Assembly (NCBI GenBank): GCA_045644465.1
Contig: JAZRGV010000042.1
Span: 1-26,971 of the forward strand
Origin: HGM04593 sp045644465
GTDB lineage: Bacteria; Bacteroidota; Bacteroidia; Bacteroidales; Bacteroidaceae
Direction of reading: 5' to 3'
DNA: 26,971 nt
Shown: piece after piece, positions 8,103 to 15,801 of the stretch
Layout of the letters: each line of letters opens with the position of its first letter
Numbering within the stretch: the first letter of the stretch is position 1
The notes under the pieces: generated by a model
Database searches by the model: none
What the model was told of the DNA's origin: nothing
What the model saw: the letters and a program-made list of their open reading frames with translations, nothing else
Program-made: the position numbers and the translations under genes

Positions 8103-11100
8103 ATGAAAAAAATAACTTTTATCTGTTTGTTTTTATTGTGTTTCTGCAATGTATGTTTTTCGCAAGAAAACATTGTTGTAGAAGAGGAACTCCAACAATG
8201 GCTTGATAGCGGTAGCAGCGATAAAGTGGCTGTAACCATTGTCTTGAAGTCGCAGGCTCAGCTCTCTGCCATCAGAGCAAAGGCGGCTGTACAACGCGAT
8301 GTAAAGATGCAAAGAGCAGCTGTTGTAAGAGGCTTCAAGGAACATTCCGATGATGCTCAGGCATCGTTGATGTCGTTCTTACAGGCCGAGGAGAAAAAAG
8401 GTAATGTTGCAAATATCGCATCGTTGTGGGTTGCCAATAGTGTTACTTGTGATGCTACATGCGAGGTTATACGTGCACTGGCGGAGCGAACAGACATTGC
8501 CCTAATTGGCTTGGATAAGGAACTACAAGTGCTCTCTTGTGCCAATGAGGTGCAGCAGTATGTAGCAGCCGAGAGAGGAAATATTGCTACTCCTCATATA
8601 TATCAAGTGAATGCTTATCAGGTGTGGGAGCAGGGATATACAGGAAAGAATGTTGTTGTAGCTATTTTGGACTCGGGTATCAATGATGAACACTGCGATC
8701 TTAAGGATCATCTGTGGCAAGGATATGCCGATACTGATGGCGACGGAGAAGCCGACGACATTATACATGGTTGGAATTATATTTCGGATAATGCCAATAT
8801 AAAAGACGATTACGGACATGGTACTCATTGCGCCGGAATTATCTGCGGTGACGGTACTTCGGGAAATATTACCGGTGTAGCTCCCGATGCAACGCTGATG
8901 ACTCTGAAAATCGTCAACAGAACGGGTGGTGGAACACCTGCGCAGATGATGCAGGGTGTTCAGTTTGCCATAGAGAATGGTGCCAGCATCATAAGCATTT
9001 CATTGGGCTTTAAAGCTAACCAGATAGATAATTCGGCAAAAGAGGCTTTGCGTAGAACATTCGATGCTGCTCTGGAGGCTGGAGTAATTGCCTTTGTTGC
9101 AGCCGGTAACGACGGTAATAGCTATGGAGCTCCCAATAATGTGGATTTCCCGGCTGCTTGCCCTCCTCCTTACCTGCACCCCGATCAGCAGGTGAATGCC
9201 GGTGGTTTGTCGAGTGTGGTGTGCGTGGGTGCGGTAAATGCCAATGACGAATATGCGACATTCTCGTCACAAGGTCCTGTTACATGGCAAGGCACAGAGT
9301 GGAACGACTATATCTATGATGCAAACAATATAGGTCTTATCCGCCCCGATATATGCGCTCCCGGCGATTTGATATATTCGTTGAAACACGACGAGAACGA
9401 TAAATACAAGTTCAACACAGGTACATCTCAGGCTACACCGTGTGCGGCTGGTGTGGCTGCATTGATGCTCGAGAAAAATATTTCTCTTGTGCCTGCCGAT
9501 ATATGCCGTCTGATGGAGAATACAGCAAAGAAACTTGCTGCAACAAAGAACAATCTCACAGGCTCGGGAAGAGTTGATGCTTTGAATGCTGTTGATGCGG
9601 TTACTGCTGCAAATGAGAAACCTTTCTTAAGGCTAACCTCTTTTGCTCCGGAAAACCTTACACAGGGCAATGGCAAGGATTTGTGTCTTGTTGTTACAAA
9701 CAGCGGAAAGGCTAAAAGTAGCGAAAATACAACAGTTTCTTTGTCTGTAGCAGACAAGTACATAACAGTTAAAGAGAATAGCAAGAGTGTTGGTAGTATT
9801 GCTGTCAATGGATATAAGGATGTAACTTTTGCAATAGATGTTGATGCCGAAACACCCGACGGACATGTAGTGTATATGACTGTTGTTACCACTGATGGCG
9901 CATATTCGTGGAGTGATGAGATTATGCTCGACGTGAATTCGTTTGCACGAATAACATCGGAATTGCCGGGCATTACTGCAATTGATGCAGGTGAAGATGT
10001 TACTATCAATGTAAAGGTGATGAATAACGGTACTATAGCTACTGTTGCCGATTCAAGACTTACCCTTGGAGCAAATTCTCAGTATGTAACATTTACAAAG
10101 AATGAGGCTGTAATAGGTGCTTTGGCTGCTGGTGAAGTGGTAACTGTACCATTCTCGTTCAAGGTGAGCAAAGAGATTGCTGATAACAGTAGCGTACGTT
10201 TCGACTTGTATGCTGTGCCTAATAACTATACCGATGTCAAGGACTTGATAAGCGAATTCGAGGTGGGTACCGACAGCTACGGATATCTCGAGGATGGCTT
10301 TGACGGCTGGACAACTTTCGATGCAAGCAACGATGGACGTAACCATCCTTGGTGGCACTCTTCAAAGTCTATGATACACAGAGTGGAAAATGCTGGTAAT
10401 TCGGTATCAGGCAAGGGACATCTGATGAGCGAAACATATTGCCAGGCATCGATGCAGGAATATACTGTTCCAATCGACAACTACCTTGTGTCTCCTAAGA
10501 TTCGTGCAACAGCAAATAGTAAAATATGCTTTAAGGCACGTGTACATTCAAACTTCTATGGAGAACATTTTGGCGTTGCGGTATCGCAGAATGGTAATTC
10601 TGACGCAAAAGACTTTACCACAATAAACGAATGGACCATAAATAAAGAGGATGGCAACGACTGGATTGAGTATGTGGTAGATTTGTCGGCATATAAAGAT
10701 AAGGATATCTATGTAGCAATACGTCATTTCTTTACACAGGAGCAGTGGACCGAGCTGAATAACGGTTTTTATGTTTATGTGTTGAATGTCGATGATGTTG
10801 AGCTGCGTGATGTGATAGATGTTTCTGATACATTCAGGAACGACAACTACAGCTCTTTCTCATTGAAGGTCAATTCAACTCCGTTGCCTGCACCGGCAAA
10901 CCTTGTGGCCAACGCTGTTAATCAAAACACTGTATCGTTGTCGTGGAATGCTGTCAAGAATGCTCAGTGGTATAGTATATACAGAAATGGTGTATGGATA
11001 AAGAATGTAAGTGATGCTACAACATGTACCGATAGCGGCTTGAACTCAAATACAACTTATTCATATAAGGTGGCTGCTTATGCTAACGGTAAGGAGTATG

Positions 11101-11612
11101 AGCACTCTAAAGAGGTCTCTGTTACCACAAAGCAAGAGGATTATATTGTCTCTATTAAGAGTGTAACACCCGATGCACTTGAGATTGGCGAAAATGTACT
11201 TTCGATAACAATGATTAACGATGGTAAATATGAGCAGGAAGCAAGAAGCGGTGTTATTTTGTCAACATCAAATCCTTATGTTACTGTTACATCAGGTAGT
11301 ATAGGTATTAATGCTCTGTATGCAAATCAAGAGGTTACAAAAGATTTCTATATTGTTGTTGACGAGAATATCCCTAATGGAACAAAGGTTGAATTCAATT
11401 TGAATATTACTCAAAAGTTCTCACCTTTCAGGACTTGGGATCACACCTTTACCTTAATGTATGGCGTTGAAGAAGATAATGAAACAAACATCGATGAGGT
11501 GAAGGATGAAAACGGAGATATGAACTCTGTTTATGATTTGCAGGGCCGCAAGGTGAATAATCCGGTAAAGGGTATATATGTAGTGAATGGCAAGAAGACT
11601 ATTTGTAAATAA
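8103..11612 (+). CDS. Secreted subtilisin-like (S8) serine protease with cleaved-adhesin-like, FnIII and C-terminal sorting-like domains
   Basis: A 1169-residue exported protease. Residues 1-20 form a Sec signal peptide (lysines, then a hydrophobic core). Residues about 25-140 look like an inhibitory propeptide. The S8 catalytic domain covers about 170-500, with Asp190 (AILDSG), His239 (YGHGTH), oxyanion Asn336 (AAGNDG) and Ser442 (GTSQATP); all of these residues are intact. Two CARDB-like beta domains follow at about 510-720. A segment at about 728-900 (EDGFDGWTTFDASNDG...) resembles the cleaved-adhesin domain of gingipains. A fibronectin III domain lies at about 927-1010 and another beta domain after it. 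The last 30 residues (SVYDLQGRKVNNPVKGIYVVNGKK) match the tail of the truncated protein at the window start. The likely role is extracellular or surface protein or peptide breakdown; the substrate is unknown. Confidence 0.93.
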   Translation: MKKITFICLFLLCFCNVCFSQENIVVEEELQQWLDSGSSDKVAVTIVLKSQAQLSAIRAKAAVQRDVKMQRAAVVRGFKEHSDDAQASLMSFLQAEEKKGNVANIASLWVANSVTCDATCEVIRALAERTDIALIGLDKELQVLSCANEVQQYVAAERGNIATPHIYQVNAYQVWEQGYTGKNVVVAILDSGINDEHCDLKDHLWQGYADTDGDGEADDIIHGWNYISDNANIKDDYGHGTHCAGIICGDGTSGNITGVAPDATLMTLKIVNRTGGGTPAQMMQGVQFAIENGASIISISLGFKANQIDNSAKEALRRTFDAALEAGVIAFVAAGNDGNSYGAPNNVDFPAACPPPYLHPDQQVNAGGLSSVVCVGAVNANDEYATFSSQGPVTWQGTEWNDYIYDANNIGLIRPDICAPGDLIYSLKHDENDKYKFNTGTSQATPCAAGVAALMLEKNISLVPADICRLMENTAKKLAATKNNLTGSGRVDALNAVDAVTAANEKPFLRLTSFAPENLTQGNGKDLCLVVTNSGKAKSSENTTVSLSVADKYITVKENSKSVGSIAVNGYKDVTFAIDVDAETPDGHVVYMTVVTTDGAYSWSDEIMLDVNSFARITSELPGITAIDAGEDVTINVKVMNNGTIATVADSRLTLGANSQYVTFTKNEAVIGALAAGEVVTVPFSFKVSKEIADNSSVRFDLYAVPNNYTDVKDLISEFEVGTDSYGYLEDGFDGWTTFDASNDGRNHPWWHSSKSMIHRVENAGNSVSGKGHLMSETYCQASMQEYTVPIDNYLVSPKIRATANSKICFKARVHSNFYGEHFGVAVSQNGNSDAKDFTTINEWTINKEDGNDWIEYVVDLSAYKDKDIYVAIRHFFTQEQWTELNNGFYVYVLNVDDVELRDVIDVSDTFRNDNYSSFSLKVNSTPLPAPANLVANAVNQNTVSLSWNAVKNAQWYSIYRNGVWIKNVSDATTCTDSGLNSNTTYSYKVAAYANGKEYEHSKEVSVTTKQEDYIVSIKSVTPDALEIGENVLSITMINDGKYEQEARSGVILSTSNPYVTVTSGSIGINALYANQEVTKDFYIVVDENIPNGTKVEFNLNITQKFSPFRTWDHTFTLMYGVEEDNETNIDEVKDENGDMNSVYDLQGRKVNNPVKGIYVVNGKKTICK

Positions 11613-11627
11613 CCATACGGGTATATT

Positions 11628-11671
11628 TAAAACATAAGCAGGCAACCAATTGGTTGCCTGCTTATGTTTTA
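11628..11671. terminator. Perfect palindromic terminator shared by convergent genes
   Basis: Positions 11629-11649 are the exact reverse complement of 11650-11670, and one further pair extends it to 44 bases. The stem begins with A's and ends with T's in both directions, the classic form of a bidirectional intrinsic terminator. It sits 16 bases after the protease stop and about 10 bases past the acyltransferase stop. Confidence 0.88.
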
Positions 11672-11681
11672 GATATATATG

Positions 11682-12836
11682 TTATTTTACGGCTTCAAGA
11701 TAATTCTTTACCGGGTTGGCGTACATCTCAATAATCTTTGTACGGCAGAACTCGTCATCGCGGTTAGGTAAATCTATCTTTGCAATTTGTCCTTGCAGAT
11801 ATGCTTCGAGTTTTGCTTTGTCCTCGGCTGTGTATCTGTCGGCAAACTGTGCATCACCGGTCATCAGCTCGTAGAAGTAGTAGTTGATTGGCCAGAACTT
11901 GTAGTTGCTGTGTATGTGTTTGTCTATGATGCGTGCAACGGCAGCTGTCTTCTCGTTCTTGCCGAGTGCGCGGTCAATGGCATTAATTTCGTCGTTGATG
12001 CAGTCGGCAATGTGATAGTGTATTCCGCCTTTGTATCCCATAACACCTACCTTCATGTTTTCGAGGTCGTCACCGGGAGCTTTCTTGTGCTCGGGGTTGT
12101 CGCGCTTCTGCTGGAACTCTTTTGCCTTCAGGTAATCGCAAGGGTCAAACTCATAAGAAATGGTTGTAGGTGCAATGTTCAACTCTACAAGTGCATCGAT
12201 AATATCTCCGCCGCTGTACATCGACAACATCTTTATCAAACCCTCCTGGGTGCGGTCGTTGCTGTCTTTGGCACGTCCTTCGCGCTGAGCAATCCAAATA
12301 GGCTGGTTACGCTCGGCAATGGTGTAATGGATGTATGACGACAAACGCTTTGACGATGCAAGCATCTCGCGTATCGATGCAGAACGTTGTACAATGAAAC
12401 TACGGTTCAGGCGTACGAGTTTCTTAATCCATGGACGAATCAAAAGGTTGTCTCCGATAGCTATCTCAACAGTGTTGCCCACAGACTCTACAAAAACAAC
12501 ATCAAGAATTGCCGAGTCCATAATGATATCGCGGTGATTCGATATACAGAGCGATTTGCCCATATTCTCCTTGTTCTCTATGCTCACAGTAAGTCCGCTT
12601 GAAAGCTTCTGCAATACTGTTTTCATAAATGGATATATTATTGCTTTCTGGAACTCAAGGTTGTCCTTGGCATTACGCATTTGGGCAGCAATATATTCAA
12701 AAGGAATATCCTTTATGGCATATTTTATTATGCCCTGGAATTCTGGGTCTGCAATAAGCTCTTCACAAATTTGTGGAATCTCCGATGCGGTGTATGGACG
12801 AATTTCGTCGTATTCTGCAGGAATCATCATATTCAT
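11682..12836 (-). CDS. Glycerophospholipid acyltransferase-like protein (PlsC/AGPAT superfamily)
   Basis: A 384-residue protein of the glycerolipid acyltransferase superfamily, expected to transfer an acyl chain to a lysophospholipid or other acceptor at the inner membrane. The core motifs are SNHRDIIMD (His101 to Asp107), NRSFIVQR and IAQREGRAKD (about 183-192), which correspond to acyltransferase blocks I, II and III. The spacing in block I is His-x5-Asp rather than the textbook His-x4-Asp; I believe this is normal for a Bacteroidetes subgroup but cannot check it. N-terminal (about 100 residues) and C-terminal extensions make it longer than PlsC. An in-frame start at 13031 would add 65 residues overlapping the promoter and reading as non-conserved, so I chose the ATG at 12836 (MNMMIPAEY). 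The exact acceptor is unknown. Confidence 0.82.
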   Translation of the reverse strand: MNMMIPAEYDEIRPYTASEIPQICEELIADPEFQGIIKYAIKDIPFEYIAAQMRNAKDNLEFQKAIIYPFMKTVLQKLSSGLTVSIENKENMGKSLCISNHRDIIMDSAILDVVFVESVGNTVEIAIGDNLLIRPWIKKLVRLNRSFIVQRSASIREMLASSKRLSSYIHYTIAERNQPIWIAQREGRAKDSNDRTQEGLIKMLSMYSGGDIIDALVELNIAPTTISYEFDPCDYLKAKEFQQKRDNPEHKKAPGDDLENMKVGVMGYKGGIHYHIADCINDEINAIDRALGKNEKTAAVARIIDKHIHSNYKFWPINYYFYELMTGDAQFADRYTAEDKAKLEAYLQGQIAKIDLPNRDDEFCRTKIIEMYANPVKNYLEAVK

Positions 12837-12863
12837 AAATTTTAGAGTAATATATTTATATCG

Positions 12864-12894
12864 CAAAGTACGGCAAAATATTTCAAAAAGCAAA
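12864..12894 (-). promoter_or_regulatory. Candidate promoter for the acyltransferase gene
   Basis: On the minus strand TTTG (12894-12891), a 20-base spacer and TACTTTG (12870-12864) resemble the Bacteroidetes -33/-7 pair, with the -7 box one base short. The start codon is 28 bases downstream. Confidence 0.45.
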
Positions 12895-13072
12895 AAACAA
12901 CCAATGTTTTTATATTTCAACGAACAATAATGCTTTTTTTGTGTTATATGATGAGGGTATGTCTGTTTTGCATTCAAATTCTGTTTCTGTTGAATGGCGC
13001 TGTTGATAACTATTTGTTTGCCGGCAGACACACCTTTTTTTGTTTGCGGTTTTCATTAAAATGGCAATGCAG

Positions 13073-13103
13073 TTTGCTATCTCAAATTTTACAATTACTT
13101 TTG
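13073..13103 (+). promoter_or_regulatory. Near-ideal Bacteroidetes promoter of the membrane protein-mtnN-luxS operon
   Basis: TTTG (13073-13076), exactly 19 bases, then TACTTTTG (13096-13103) match the consensus TTTG-N19-TAnnTTTG without mismatch. Transcription would start near 13110, giving a leader of about 35 bases before the ATG at 13146. It is the best promoter in the window. The rest of the roughly 309-base divergent region (12837-13145) shows no other gene. Confidence 0.72.
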
Positions 13104-13145
13104 TTCATTAAAAGAACAAAAAAAATATTTAACAAAATCTATAAT

Positions 13146-14306
13146 ATGAAAGTGCACAAAAGACTTTTTAAGAAACTTTTTGGTTGGATGCCTTCCGGTG
13201 TAGTTTGCTTGGCAATCTTCTTTCTTATTTTTGGCTATCTGGCTTCGAAGATGGGAACAGCAAATATGCTTAATACCATTATGAATAATGCACACGACCT
13301 GTTGCTTAACACAGTGTTTTACTTGATGGCGATATGCGTGATTACAGGTGCCATAGGTAAAATTTTTGTTGAGTTTGGTGTGGTGAATATGCTTGAGAAG
13401 TTGCTTCGCCCTTTGATGAAACCGTTGTTTAATCTACCAGGTGTAGCCTCTTTGGGCGCAGTTATGACATTCCTTTCCGATAATCCTGCGATTATCTCTC
13501 TTGCACAGGATAAGCATTTTGCCTCATATTTTAAAAAGTACCAGTATATTTCACTCAATAACTTCGGAACAGCTTTCGGTATGGGTCTGTTGGTTATTGT
13601 GTTTATGATTGGTCAGGGCTATTTTATGGAGTCTTTTGTAGGATTCATAGGTGCATGCATCGGATGTATTGTTTCCACAAGACTTATGCAGTACTTTGTA
13701 GTCAAGGCGTATCCACGTTTTAAGGAAGAAAATGCAGTAGAGTTGGATACAATCGAAGATGAAAAAGAGGTGCATAGCAGAAAACCTATGTTTCAGCGAA
13801 TTCTTGATTCACTGCTCGATGGCGGTCGTACCGGTGTTGATGTAGGTATGCTGATTATACCTGGTGTTATTGTAATATCTACAATGGTAATGATATTGAC
13901 ATTTGGCCCGGATAAAGCAACAGGCGAATTTACAGGAGCTGCAAAAGAAGGAGTGGAATTATTGCCCTGGATTGGTGAGAAGTTGAGTTTTGTGTTTGAG
14001 TGGCTTTTTGGCTTTACCGATCCTCACCTCATTGCATTTCCTATAACCGCGATTGGTGCTGTTGGTGCAGCATTGGGTCTTATTCCTGATTTTGCGGCTC
14101 AGGGTTGGATCGATGGTAATGCCATAGCGGTGTTTACTGCTATAGGTATGTGCTGGAGTGGTTTTCTCAGTACGCATACAGCAATGCTCGATGCTCTTGG
14201 TTACCGTCGTCTTACCTCAAAGGATATTCTCTCGCATACAATAGGCGGTTTGGTTGCCGGTATTGCAGCACACTGGATTTATGTATTGTTTGTGATGGTA
14301 TTTTGA
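13146..14306 (+). CDS. Nucleoside-recognition (Gate) domain membrane protein, resembling the CD0519/CD1768 family
   Basis: A 386-residue integral membrane protein with about eight to ten hydrophobic segments arranged as two similar halves. This is the architecture of Gate-domain (nucleoside recognition) proteins related to concentrative nucleoside transporters and spore-maturation proteins. Features are a basic N-terminus, LSDNPAIISLAQDK at about residues 114-127, and a central charged loop (about 200-220). The second half carries FGFTDPHLIAFPITAIGA and GMCWSGFLSTHTAMLDALGY. The transported substrate is not established for the family. I chose the ATG at 13146 because it follows the strong promoter; an earlier in-frame start at 12930 would lie upstream of that promoter. 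Only four bases separate its stop from mtnN, which is followed three bases later by luxS. A role moving a metabolite of S-adenosylhomocysteine recycling is therefore a reasonable inference. Confidence 0.82.
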   Translation: MKVHKRLFKKLFGWMPSGVVCLAIFFLIFGYLASKMGTANMLNTIMNNAHDLLLNTVFYLMAICVITGAIGKIFVEFGVVNMLEKLLRPLMKPLFNLPGVASLGAVMTFLSDNPAIISLAQDKHFASYFKKYQYISLNNFGTAFGMGLLVIVFMIGQGYFMESFVGFIGACIGCIVSTRLMQYFVVKAYPRFKEENAVELDTIEDEKEVHSRKPMFQRILDSLLDGGRTGVDVGMLIIPGVIVISTMVMILTFGPDKATGEFTGAAKEGVELLPWIGEKLSFVFEWLFGFTDPHLIAFPITAIGAVGAALGLIPDFAAQGWIDGNAIAVFTAIGMCWSGFLSTHTAMLDALGYRRLTSKDILSHTIGGLVAGIAAHWIYVLFVMVF

Positions 14307-14310
14307 TTGT

Positions 14311-15006
14311 ATGAAAATAGGAGTTTTGACTGCTATGACATCGGAATATGAGCAGCTTGCAGCGTTGCTCACCGATGCAGAACAATGTGATAAAGGTGGG
14401 GTGTCGTATCTCGTAGGACGTATATCATCAAATGAGGTAATTCTTCGCCAATGTGGTATAGGTAAGGTTAATGCAGCTGTGGGAACAGCCGAACTTATAC
14501 GTTCTTTTGCGCCCGATGCAATAGTAAGTACAGGAGTTGCCGGTGGAATAGACGCATCGCTTGCAGTGATGGATGTTGTTGTGAGTTCAACAATAGTGTA
14601 TCACGATGTGTGGTGCGGTATGGGTTGCGAATATGGTCAGGTGCAGGGTATGCCGGCAGTTTTTGATGCCGGAAAAAATCTATGGAATGTTGCGGCATCG
14701 CTTAACGATGATAAGGATAATGTAACACGCATACATACCGGTCTTATATGTACAGGCGACCAGTTTATAACAAGTCGTGAGGAACTTGACAAAATAAAGT
14801 CAAACTTCCCGGCTGGTCTTGCTGTTGATATGGAGTCGGCAGCTATAGCGCAGACTTGCCATATATATGGTATTCCGTTTGTAAGCTTTAGAATAATAAG
14901 TGATACGCCGGGCGTTGATAAACATATTGAGCAATATGAGAATTTTTGGGGTGAAATGGCTAACCGCTCGTTTGCTGTTACCCGAAACTTCCTTTCAAAA
15001 CTTTGA
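14311..15006 (+). CDS. mtnN: 5'-methylthioadenosine/S-adenosylhomocysteine nucleosidase (Pfs)
   Basis: Cytoplasmic hydrolase that cuts adenine from S-adenosylhomocysteine and methylthioadenosine, the first step of the activated methyl-cycle detoxification route. At 231 residues it has the family's usual length. Key positions are visible: the catalytic Glu12 in LTAMTSEYEQL, GVAGGI at about 75-80 for base binding, VDMESAA with Met174 and Glu175 contacting ribose, and the catalytic Asp198 in RIISDTPG. It lies between the Gate-domain membrane protein gene (4-base gap) and luxS (3-base gap), so its product S-ribosylhomocysteine passes directly to the enzyme encoded next. Regulation is probably from the promoter at 13073-13103. 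Confidence 0.96.
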   Translation: MKIGVLTAMTSEYEQLAALLTDAEQCDKGGVSYLVGRISSNEVILRQCGIGKVNAAVGTAELIRSFAPDAIVSTGVAGGIDASLAVMDVVVSSTIVYHDVWCGMGCEYGQVQGMPAVFDAGKNLWNVAASLNDDKDNVTRIHTGLICTGDQFITSREELDKIKSNFPAGLAVDMESAAIAQTCHIYGIPFVSFRIISDTPGVDKHIEQYENFWGEMANRSFAVTRNFLSKL

Positions 15007-15009
15007 TTT

Positions 15010-15489
15010 ATGGAAAAGATACCAAGCTTTACAATAGACCACCTGCTTTTGAAACGTGGTGTATATGTGTCGCGCAAAGACACCGTTGGCGGTGAAGTAG
15101 TAACTACTTTCGATGTTCGCATGAAGGAACCGAACCGCGAACCGGTGTTAAGTCCTAGTGCTATACACACAATAGAACATCTTGCGGCTACATTTTTGCG
15201 TAATCATCATGTATGGGCCGACAAGATAATCTACTGGGGGCCTATGGGATGTTTGACCGGAAACTATCTTATAGTGAAAGGTGATTTGACGTCGGCCGAT
15301 GTTCTCCCTCTGCTATTGGAGACCTTTGAGTTTGTGGCTTCGTACGAAGGTGAAGTGCCAGGCGCATCGGCACGCGACTGTGGAAATTATCTGCTTATGA
15401 ACTTGCCCGAGGCGCGCTGGGAGGCTCGTAAATATCTTGTAGAGGTGCTTTGTGTTGCTACCGAAGAGAATCTGTATTATCCGTCATGA
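15010..15489 (+). CDS. luxS: S-ribosylhomocysteine lyase, LuxS
   Basis: Metalloenzyme converting S-ribosylhomocysteine to homocysteine and 4,5-dihydroxy-2,3-pentanedione, the precursor of autoinducer-2. The 159-residue product has the metal-binding HTIEH motif (His53, Glu56, His57), the conserved cysteine of PMGCLTG (Cys81) and the third metal ligand in ARDCGNY (Cys124). It is therefore expected to be active. It is the last gene of the membrane protein-mtnN-luxS unit and is followed 17 bases later by a strong hairpin. Whether AI-2 is used as a signal by this organism, or is only a by-product, cannot be told from the window. Confidence 0.97.
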   Translation: MEKIPSFTIDHLLLKRGVYVSRKDTVGGEVVTTFDVRMKEPNREPVLSPSAIHTIEHLAATFLRNHHVWADKIIYWGPMGCLTGNYLIVKGDLTSADVLPLLLETFEFVASYEGEVPGASARDCGNYLLMNLPEARWEARKYLVEVLCVATEENLYYPS

Positions 15490-15506
15490 ACAAACATAAG
15501 ATATAT

Positions 15507-15546
15507 ACAACACAAAAGGTCAGCGAATGCTGACCTTTTGTGTTGT
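15507..15546. terminator. 18-bp stem terminator of the luxS operon, overlapping the tRNA-Gln 3' end
   Basis: Positions 15507-15524 pair perfectly with 15529-15546 around a GAAT loop. The rightward arm ends in TTTTGTGTTGT, giving a usable terminator for luxS. The last four bases (15543-15546) are also the 3' end of the leftward tRNA gene. The leftward tRNA transcript also reads into this hairpin, which is thus probably bidirectional. Confidence 0.85.
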
Positions 15547-15613
15547 CCTACCCGGATTCGAACCAGGACAAACAGAACCAAAACCTGTTGTGCTACCATT
15601 ACACCATAGGACA
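15543..15613 (-). tRNA. tRNA-Gln (anticodon UUG)
   Basis: On the minus strand a complete 71-base cloverleaf can be folded. The acceptor stem TGTCCTA/TAGGACA is 7 bp with discriminator A. The D-loop includes TGGTGTAATGGTAGCAC. The anticodon stem CAGG...CCTG-like region presents TTTTGGT with anticodon TTG, and the T-arm has GGTTCGAATCC. CCA is not encoded; the base after the discriminator belongs to the neighbouring hairpin. The CAA-reading glutamine identity follows from the anticodon. Confidence 0.95.
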
Positions 15614-15643
15614 ATCCTTATTGCTCTCTTTTGAAGAGCGTTG

Positions 15644-15673
15644 CAAAGATTGTACAAGCGAGTCAAAATCAAA
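15644..15673 (-). promoter_or_regulatory. Candidate proximal promoter of tRNA-Gln
   Basis: On the minus strand TTTG (15673-15670), 18 bases and AATCTTTG (15651-15644) fit the Bacteroidetes pattern with one mismatch. Transcription would begin about 25 bases before the mature tRNA end. Confidence 0.45.
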
Positions 15674-15727
15674 TAAAATTTGAGATTTGTAAACGAACGT
15701 AATCAATCTTCGCAGATTTTACGTTTG

Positions 15728-15759
15728 CAAAGGTATATCTTTTTGGCGTAAATGCCAAA
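15728..15759 (-). promoter_or_regulatory. Candidate distal promoter reading toward tRNA-Gln
   Basis: On the minus strand TTTG (15759-15756), 20 bases and TACCTTTG (15735-15728) match the consensus. It lies between the aminotransferase stop and the tRNA. The -33 element is part of a small TTTGGC/GCCAAA hairpin (15742-15759), so it could instead be a remnant of the aminotransferase 3' region. Confidence 0.45.
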
Positions 15760-15801
15760 TAATTTTAGTGGTTTTTACTTGTTGAACCTTCGGCTGTTAT
15801 C

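Noticed and set aside
12930..13145. 72-residue N-terminal extension of the Gate-domain membrane protein
   Set aside because: It would start upstream of the consensus-perfect promoter (13073-13103) and contains low-complexity, non-conserved sequence.
15543..15613. Integration site of a mobile element at tRNA-Gln
   Set aside because: No integrase gene and no recognisable second copy of the tRNA 3' end were seen nearby; only the gene pair between tatD and the tRNA is suggestive.
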